A stretch of 64,000 bases of DNA from Adiantum capillus-veneris (lineage: Eukaryota > Streptophyta > Polypodiopsida > Polypodiales > Pteridaceae): NCBI GenBank assembly GCA_014529385.2, contig CM043944.1:91505914-91569913 (forward strand). The letters are read 5' to 3'. The number at the start of each line of letters is the position of its first letter. Positions within the stretch are counted from its first letter, which is position 1. This document shows, in pieces, positions 55,646-64,000 of this stretch. The translations under genes and the position numbers were made by a program. The notes beneath the pieces are model-generated. The model searched no databases. It was not told the DNA's origin and worked only from the letters and a program-made list of their open reading frames with translations.

Positions 55646-57450
55646 GAGATATAGCTACATCATGGATCATGGTGCCAAAGTGCAAACAAAGGAAGTAGAG
55701 AAACCACAAGAATTTGTTGTCATGGACATACCTGAAGAATCAACAAAAGTTGTTTCAAAGAAGCCAACTCCACAAAATGAAAAAATGAAAGCAGGTGGAG
55801 TAGCAAAGTTTTCAAGTTCAACATCAAATGTTCAACAATTGCAAGATCAAGAGAAGAACAAGGATAAGAAAGAAGATCGATTGTCTCCTATGAAGATCAA
55901 ATTCAATATATGCGGAGAAATAGGACTTAAAATCACATGTTCAATTGTGATAGATCCAGAAGCAACAAAGAATCTATTCTCTTATGGTACATGGATAATG
56001 GTGGGAAAGCCACTAATCACCGAGCTAGAAGAAACAATGTACACAAGTTCTAAAATAGACATTTCTAGCTTTGGAGTGGCAGAAGTTGTACTCATGTTGA
56101 GTATTGGAGAATTCAAGGACACTTTCCACATAATCAACTTCCATCACATCAAGGAGAGTCCGGTACTCACAAAAAGCTGGATGAACATCCTCTTTCAACA
56201 ACAACCAAGAGCTTCAACAAAAACAACACCAAAAGTCCCAGAAGCATCTCAAATCCATGTGGAGAAGAAATCTCCAACCATCACGAAAAAAGGTAAAGCT
56301 AAGGTAAATACTGAAGAATATCAACCTCACAAAATGACATTACCTCCGGCGAGCCTCCATCCAACTCCCACCATAGCCTCTACATCAAGAGCCGCACCAT
56401 CAACAATGCAATGGAAACCAAAGCAAAAACTCTGTCAACCAAAGTTTCCATTGTAGCAAAGCCTCCAAAAGAAGTCGAATAGAATCAACCAAGTGTTGGT
56501 ATCCAAAGAGCACATCAAAGTCAAAGACCCAGTCTGGATACATCAAGCACGAGTTCAACTTCAAAAAACAAAGTTCGTCAGGTGGGTCGCATCGAATGAG
56601 TCAATTAGATCACATGGCTACTTTCAAGAAAACACCAGTGTTTGGGCCAAAAAGCCTAAGGTAATAGCTTCGACTTACTCACCTCAAGAAAGAAGTTCTA
56701 CAAAGAGCAATCCGAGCTATCAATGGAAGACAAACAACTCAAGTAGAAAAATGAACAATAGAAAAAGACAAAAGAAAGAACCTTCAAAGCAATAAGCAAT
56801 GTGACAAGTATGGGTACCAAAAGTCAGGCCTCATTCAAGCTACCCAGCAAACACATGTGGAGCAGTGAATGATTCCAATTAAGCTACTCAAAGCACAAGG
56901 ATTTTATGAAGGTAACAAAGTAGTAGCTCAACGTGGAGCAATAAAAATCAGTCATGTAGCACACGACTCGACCCAAAAGCAAGCAGTCACAATGAAGAGC
57001 CAACAGAATCCATCCACAATCGAGGGTGCTACAACCTCCAGATGCATACCTCGTCTTCAACCACAAAAGCAAGGCTTTTACAATAGAAATAATCAGGTAT
57101 GGATACCAAAGCCTAGTTTCCATCAAGTCATTAGGAAAAAGGAGCAAATGCAAAATACGGTCACACAAGGACCAAAGACAAGGTAGGTTCAGAAATCACT
57201 AGTGGGAACTCAAACACAAAGAACCGACACACATCAACAACCGCTTCTCATGGGAGATAAAGGAAAGGCTCCAACAGTCACTACAACAGTCAAAGAACTT
57301 GTTTCACAAAGCAGTGTCAATAGAGGACAAGCAAGTCAAGAGGAGTCAAAGTATGCCAACCCACTAGAAAAAATGGTGGCATCCATAAACCAACACAATG
57401 AAAGAGGCCTAAATCTCCAAGAACTTATGGAATTAGGTTTTTGGCCTTGA
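55617..57450 (+). pseudogene. Retropepsin-like domain plus W-x-P-K repeats, element 2
   Basis: Open at 55617-56456 (279 codons), then broken pieces to 57450. A charged linker (VQQLQDQEKNKDKKEDRLSP) precedes the domain: MKIKFNICGEIGLKITCSIV, IDPEATKNLFSYG (Asp at 55953, the Gly of D-x-G replaced by Glu), a Gly strand, DTFHIINFHHIKESPVLTKS. Then come a Thr/Pro/Lys-rich linker, VKDPVWIHQARVQLQK, WVASNESIRSHGYFQEN, SVWAKKPK, QVWVPKVR (about 56805) and NNQVWIPKPS (about 57091). The last part (57202-57450) ends LQELMELGFWP. Homologous to 17040-18215 and to element J. Without D-x-G it is unlikely to be an active protease. Confidence 0.7.
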
Positions 57451-57870
57451 ACAAGTATGTCCAAGTTGCCATAAAAAACACATGTCAGAGTTGGGTAGCT
57501 AAGCCATAAAATGAGTGAGGTGTTAGTCCCAAAGCTTCACGTAATATTCTCTATGGTCTAAGCGTTTTAGCTATTCTAGGTACTGCTCAAGCTGGAAGAG
57601 TTGAGCATAATTTATTGTGCCGTTCATTCTCGTACAAGTGAGCATAAGAGTCGAAGTCTATGTATATTAAATTTGGTGAAATGAAGGAGGAAATCCAAAA
57701 GATACTCACCCATTGAGCATAATGAGGTATGAGTGGAGAAGCTTCTACATTGAAAACCCTTCTATGTCCCTTATGCTACACTTGTTCCTTGAAGCACCCA
57801 CCAACTCCATCTTTCACACTACATGCTTTTGTTTGATATATTTCTCATATGCATATAGAGTGTCCCATAA
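57451..57870. other. Spacer after element 2, shared with element J
   Basis: 57483-57672 matches, in reverse, 61232-61420 (GCTAAGCCATAAAATGAG, TTAGTCCCAAAGCTTCA, GAGCATAAGA.TCGAAGTCTA). It is therefore part of the family's 3' region. No gene seen. Confidence 0.6.
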
Positions 57871-58447
57871 TTGGCACTTGCATTAGGTACTCTTCATTTG
57901 TTTCTCCCAAGCACTCACCTTGCATGCCAGGTACTTCAAGTGAAACTACTCAACTCTAATAAGAGCGTAACCAAAGACACCTTTTCCCATCAAGGTTTTC
58001 CCTTTGGTCATCAAGGTTTTAACATGGGAAGAATGAGTGACACTAGGACAAGAAGATTTCCACATGAGTCACACCTACCAAACAATTGGCTTAAAGGCCT
58101 AATGGAAGAAACACTAGCCAGTAGAGTAGGTGCGGAACAATCATAGAGTTGGACCACCAAATTTCCAAAAATGGGTCAAAAAATATAGTGGATCAAGGGA
58201 TCCCTATGACCACTTAGCAAGCTTCAGACAAGTTCTAAGAGCTGAATGCATAATCAACTTTCACACACAATTTGAGGGGTTTGGGATGACCTTAGAGGAT
58301 AAGGATTTGACCTATTTCCAAAGTATACCTCCTGGGTCAATAATTGATCTATCAACCTTGGCAATGAGATTTAATAAAAAATGGGAATCAAGCACAACAT
58401 TATGGCACAAATCTACAACTTCAAACAAAAGCAAGGAGAAACGATAA
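57871..58447 (+). pseudogene. gag: Gag fragment of a third gypsy copy
   Basis: Decayed N-terminal part, then 58130-58447: RVGPPNFQKWVKKYSGSRDP, TQFEGFGMTLEDKDLTYFQ, matching VQKWVNKKYTGNKDP and TQFAGFGLILEDDAATWF in element 1. It is cut at 58492 by the next LTR. Element 2 already has its own gag, so this is another copy or a rearranged piece. Confidence 0.75.
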
Positions 58448-58492
58448 GAGATTGTGTGAGTCATATAACATTTAATGCACTAGTAACTTGTG

Positions 58493-59861
<1,369 letters not shown>

Positions 59862-60201
59862 TTACCTCTCTTTTGAAATCATAGTTGTCCTCGACTATGA
59901 GGTAGAGATGATAAAGCATAGTCATTAGTCCTTTTTCTAGCGGGCAGAGGATCCCTATTTTACCCTATGACACTGTTCCAGAATGGATGACTAATCCATT
60001 TGGTGCTTGAGAGCCTAGCTGCCACAAGCATGTGTGCGCATTAGTCCTATCAATCTTCCATAGCAGAGTGACAAGATCTACTTGGTGTTTGGGAGATGTC
60101 ATCTCCACAAACTTGATCCTAAGCATGCATACTTCTTAACATTTGTGCACAATAAAGAAAAAGAGAGTCTTATAAGACAAAAACTTTGTTCATTTATACA
60201 T

Positions 60202-60800
60202 ATTTACATTTTCTTATTCTAGGGAATCATTGTAAGCATTGATAAGGTTTAGGTTATCCTTTAATTGTATGCCTTGCATCCATCAAAGCATCTTCAAAAG
60301 GATAAGTTTTAAACTTGATAAGATATTGTCGGATAGTATTACCACCTCGTAATACCTTGTCTTCGTGTTGGAGAATGGACTCGAGCTGTAGTACCTCTTT
60401 TTGGTCCTCGATCTCTCATGGGTATTCAATAATTGCTTCTTGAGGTGGCTCTCCTTTGTAAGGCTTTAGTAGGCTCATGTGGAAAGCATTGTGTATGAGC
60501 CAATGGCTAGGAAACTTGAGTTGATAGGCCATCTCATTGATTGGTCTAAGAATCTGGAAGGGACCATAATACCTTTTTGCTAACTTAGCATAGTACTGTT
60601 GGTGTCCTGTAGGATTCGTGACCGTTGTGTGCCTTAATCGAGCCTTCGGAAACTTAAGCAAGACCCAATCATTTTGTTTAAAGGTTAGGGCTCTTTTGTG
60701 CTTATCAGCAGTAGCCTTTTTCCTTTGTTGAGAGATGGATATAGCATCCTTAATCTTTTGGAAAGATTCTTGCAGGTCTCGACTATATTCATCTACAGCG
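60202..60800 (-). pseudogene. Chromovirus integrase C-terminus and chromodomain fragment
   Basis: 60416-60661 encodes LKFPKARLRHTTVTNPTGHQ, RYYGPFQILRPINEMAYQLK and AFHMSLLKPYKGEPP, nearly the same as element X at 48202-48540. Chromodomain-like YLIKFKTYPFEDA lies at about 60280-60330. The copy breaks off at about 60801, where X continues toward the integrase core. Confidence 0.85.
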
Positions 60801-60801
60801 A

Positions 60802-61219
60802 AAAAAAGTGCCTTTGGGATATGCGCATTATTGGGGTACTTATTAGCATGGGAAATATTAATAAAGTACTCAAGGGATTATTTGTTGATAGATATGGAAT
60901 TAAAGGAATTAAAAAGGCTGCAAATATGAAAGGGTAGCATGATGGAACATTGGTTTGCATGTTTTAGTCCACTCATGGTGCATAGGTGGAAGTAAAAAAG
61001 AGTGTCTAATGCATATGTCTGATGATGGGACTTCCTATTTATGCATACACAAAAATGCATGGAAAATAATATAGTGTGCAAGAAAGATTTTGAGGGGTTC
61101 TTCAAAAAGATGGTGTAGTTATAAAAGCATATGACATGGATTTGCAAGCTGGCACCCCTTTAAGAATGGTTTTCGGATATGTGCTCTCATCTTACTGTGC
61201 ACTATGTGTGAGTGTTGGA
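60802..61219. other. Unassigned, no supported gene
   Basis: AT-rich DNA between the truncated chromovirus and element J. Only short ORFs (a minus-strand one at 60878-61147 is Cys/Phe-rich) without recognisable motifs. Confidence 0.35.
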
Positions 61220-64000
61220 CTCTACGACACTCCACCAATTGTAAGTTAATAGACTTCGAGTCTTATGCTCATCTCATCTAGCATGAGCGACACAACTTAG
61301 ATATGCCAGCTTGAGAGTAAGCCTAATAACTACGACTCTTATCACATAGTTTAATATGTCTTGAAGCTTTGGGACTAATGCTTTGCTCATTTTATGGCTT
61401 AGCAGTCTGACTTTGACTATGCTAATGAGTGTTTTTGTTTTGCACCCTGGCGTTTTGACTTTTTACATTCTTGTGCTTACTACAAACATTTCTCTAGGTA
61501 AAAGTAAGCTTGAATCCTCAAAAAGAGGATTAGTGAAGGACCAAGTTGGCATTGAAGGTTTCTTTTGCCATACCTATTTTATCATCTTTGAATCTGCATT
61601 CTTGTTGGTTGGGTTGTCCTTCTTTGACTGTGAACACTCCATTATCTGTTTGATTCTCCAATTAGGCCTGTTGATAGGAGTCTTTGATGTTGTTGTAGGC
61701 CTTTGTTCACTATTGGAATTTGGCTTTTGACTAAGATCATTAGAAGACTTAGGAATCCAAATATTTTGAGGACCTTTGTAACTCCTTTGTTGACTTTGTT
61801 GAGCTCTAGGTCTCGTTGAGTTCTTGAGATCTTCATGCAGGTCTGGTGTAGTTGCAGTTGGCTTGTGGTTTACTGGTAGCCAAATCTTTGTATACCCTGT
61901 GTAAATCCTTTTCTAAGAAGAAGATCCTTTGAGATCCATCTTTTTTTTATATCCTCTTGAGAATGATGGTTGTATTTAGCATCTTTCGATGTTGTTCTAT
62001 TTTATACCTGCTTCTTAGGTATCCTAGGATGTTGTCAAGGTTGATACCTTGTGGGCCCTCTTTCTTGGCAAGGACTTGACGTTACTTCATATGCTCTAAC
62101 CTGGAGTTTTGGTACCCATATCTGTCTGTTACCTCTATAGTGTTCATGTTCCTTTAATCTCCATTGTGATGCTATCCATCCCATGTGTTTGTTTTTTTGT
62201 GTGGATTTCTTGTCTTTATTCCAAACCGGATCATTGACTTTGACTAAATTTCTCATAACAAACACTTGCTTGACTTTCCTTTTCTTTCTTGAGTACTTTG
62301 ACTGATATATCTTTGCTTTTTTGGGTGTCACCTTAGAGGTTTCAATTGGGTCATAAATTGACTTGAAGTTTTGAAAGCCTGACTTGCTTGAAGAAGTTGA
62401 TCCATGAGAGTTCTTTGATGTAGAGGCATGTGATGTCACACCTTTTGTGCTAATCGGTGGAGGTTCCACTTTAGCTTTACCTTTGTCTGCAATATTTTTT
62501 TTTTATTCCTGTGCTTTTGCAACTCTGAATTTAGCATTTACGGTACCTGTAAATGTTGTTGGCTACCTCTTAAAGAAGAGAGTATTAGCATTTTATCTTC
62601 TTTGTAGGCCGTGTGTTGGTCTAACCACTGATGTCCAAGGATGACATTTGCAAGCATTTCTTTTGAAGGCTTCACCTGAAACTTTACCTGCTCTTCAATG
62701 CTAAGGATATCAACCATTTCTTTTTTACTTGTAGCCTTACCCATGATTTCCCTGTTACCTAGCTTGCTCTGAGTAATCTCAAGAATGCTCTAAATGTTTT
62801 CTGCAACCATATTGCAATTTGCTTCTTTATCCACTAGAGCATTTCATCTGACACTTGCTCCTTTTCTACTGCTAAGAACTATAGCTATTCTCATTGTTGG
62901 CTCTATTGAAGATTTTTGTCCTGGTTTTGTCATGGTCTTCATCCAACTGTGTCTCTATGGAGGGTGGTTTGAGACTTTGTTTTCCAATCTGACTTTCCTC
63001 GACTGATTCAACTAGCAATGAGTGATTGATCTTTGGACTTCCTATTGCTTCCTAGTTGTCTGCAACCTCGTTCTTCTAAACTTCTGGCTTTGGTGGTATT
63101 CTCTGTTCAATAGCTATCGTGGTTGTCCTTTGCTCTGTTTGATCTTCACTTCTTATTTCCTGATTTTCTTTAAGCTCTTCTGCAGTTTTGGCTGATGGAG
63201 ATGAATCATCTTTAAAAATATCTGCTTTAATATTAGTCTCCATTTTAATTGTGCTTAAGGACTTTGTGTTGTCGTCCGCGAGTGATCATTGTTGGTCTTC
63301 ATTCTTTGTTGTCTTTGATGACTCCGTCAAGTTTGAACTGTGTATCTCTAACATCTTCTAGGCCATTGGCATTCCCATTATGATTTTGTCTGGCATATCT
63401 TATGTCGTGATCACGTGGAATTGAGCTATGATGATTTGTGGACTTACTTCAATGGTGGTGGAGATGATTCCCCAACATTCTGCACGTTTGTTTTCAGATA
63501 TTCTCACAAATTCAGGAGCATCTTCCAGTTGTGGTTATCTGCATCTTTTCCAAATGCGAAAGGACATGAGGTTGTTGTCTAATTAAAAATCTAGCTTTAC
63601 TTCACTTGACATCTTTTCTTCGTTTTCACTAGTGATGTTGCACTTGATCGTCTCAGGATTTATTTTTGTAGTGATTGATTTTGTTGTGGCAATGTCCTTT
63701 GTTGAGATTTATCTTCATTTTCTTTGCTTTGATCACCTGCTTCAATTGATGTTGACTCCATTGGGTGTAATATTGTACTTTTTGCTTGCAATTGTTGAGC
63801 ATTTTCCACCTGCATCTGAGTAACCTTTAACCTTAAAAGATCCATTGTACTTTCTGGCAAAATTTATCTCTTTGGAGGAGATATTGGTGGTAACCTTTGT
63901 GTAGCTTTCTGGACTTTATCTCCCATTGACTTTGACTTTTTTGTCACCTGTTCTGGCAACTTGAGGCTTTGCATCATCTTCAGATAGTCTTTCACTTTAG
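61220..64000 (-). mobile_element. Element J: inverted partial relative of element 2
   Basis: Minus-strand copy of the 3' region of the element 1/2 family: spacer at 61220-61420 (matches 57483-57672 reversed), W-x-P-K part, retropepsin-like domain and the start of a Glu/Gln-rich region that leaves the window. No LTR, RT or integrase seen. Confidence 0.75.
61735..63990 (-). pseudogene. Retropepsin-like domain plus W-x-P-K repeats, element J
   Basis: From right to left: a Gln/Glu/Lys-rich region (LKVTQMQVENAQQLQ; AKTAEELKENQEIRSEDQ), then TMRIAIVLSS...NALVDKEANCNMVAENI (Asp at plus 62829-62831, Glu in place of the Gly of D-x-G), VDILSIEEQVKFQVKP and NVILGHQWLDQ. After a frame change comes a Ser/Lys-rich linker at 62035-62469, VKVNDPVWNKDKKSTQK, GWIASQWRLKEHEHYRGN, RQIWVPKLQ, then KIWLPVNHK (about 61890) and QNIWIPKSS (about 61755). 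It aligns block by block with 56490-56810 of element 2. Two TAG/TGA stops lie in the domain. Confidence 0.7.

Larger units (their letters stand above)
39114..57450 (+). mobile_element. Element 2: gypsy relative of element 1 with no visible RT or integrase
   Basis: Starts with a 908-bp LTR, tRNA-Asp-like PBS, leader with palindromes, gag, protease and the segment that in element 1 lies between protease and RT. Then it passes directly to the retropepsin-like/WIPK ORF; no RT, RNase H or integrase lies between. Interrupted at 45857-53859 by element X. The two halves join inside one homologous protein stretch (NKVGD before, YCEGEEENTT after; NKVGEYCEGEDGNTT in element 1). No 3' LTR is seen, so the right end is uncertain. 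It may be a non-autonomous partner that depends on a relative for enzymes, or a deleted copy. Confidence 0.8.

Overview
The window is plant nuclear DNA built almost entirely of nested, partly decayed LTR retrotransposons. Evidence for a land plant: primer-binding sites that pair with tRNA-Asp and tRNA-iMet, Ty3/gypsy Gag starting with an LRSGR motif, chromovirus and Ty1/copia lineages of plant type, and long GA/CT microsatellites inside LTRs. A decayed ORF with an HGKG-type motif and the large spacer-rich elements hint at a seed-free plant or another large genome, but nothing here fixes the species. I see no intact cellular gene, tRNA or rRNA.

Layout. 1-2769: 5' part of a minus-strand gypsy element (A): Gag-like ORF, leader, tRNA-Asp PBS, LTR. 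2770-5763: unassigned DNA with short tandem repeats, then a decayed ORF (HGKG type). 5764-26247: element 1, a ~20.5 kb plus-strand gypsy element with both LTRs and a perfect GTCGT target duplication; its 3' LTR carries a 1.3 kb TIR transposon (T1). 26248-29450: the interrupted old locus (decayed minus-strand ORFs, tandem repeats). 29451-35385: a copia element (29578-35016, GATTA duplication) inside the LTR of an older related copia fragment. 35386-39113: repeats, a 5S-like Pol III fragment and the 3' part of a chromovirus. 39114 to about 57450: element 2, a relative of element 1 that shows no reverse transcriptase or integrase of its own. It is interrupted at 45857-53859 by a minus-strand chromovirus (X), which itself holds a second TIR transposon (T2). 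57871-60801: a Gag fragment cut by a second chromovirus 3' half. 61220-64000: an inverted, partial relative of element 2 (element J).

How the pieces work together. In element 1 the order is LTR, PBS, leader with palindromes, gag with CCHC knuckles, protease, RT-RNase H, integrase with two tandem H2C2 zinc modules, then in the same frame a retropepsin-like domain with W-[IV]-P-K repeats. After that come an internal copy of the polypurine tract, a 285-bp palindrome array, a long coiled-coil ORF, the polypurine tract and the LTR. Elements 2 and J share the retropepsin-like/WIPK part.

The strongest candidates for something undescribed are (i) palindromes spaced at about 285 bp in the non-coding parts of two related giant gypsy elements, with different sequences but the same design, (ii) the post-integrase retropepsin-like/WIPK domain shared by three elements, and (iii) a pair of 1.3 kb TTAA-inserted TIR elements with CACTAG termini. 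All three were read by eye; no search or alignment program was run.
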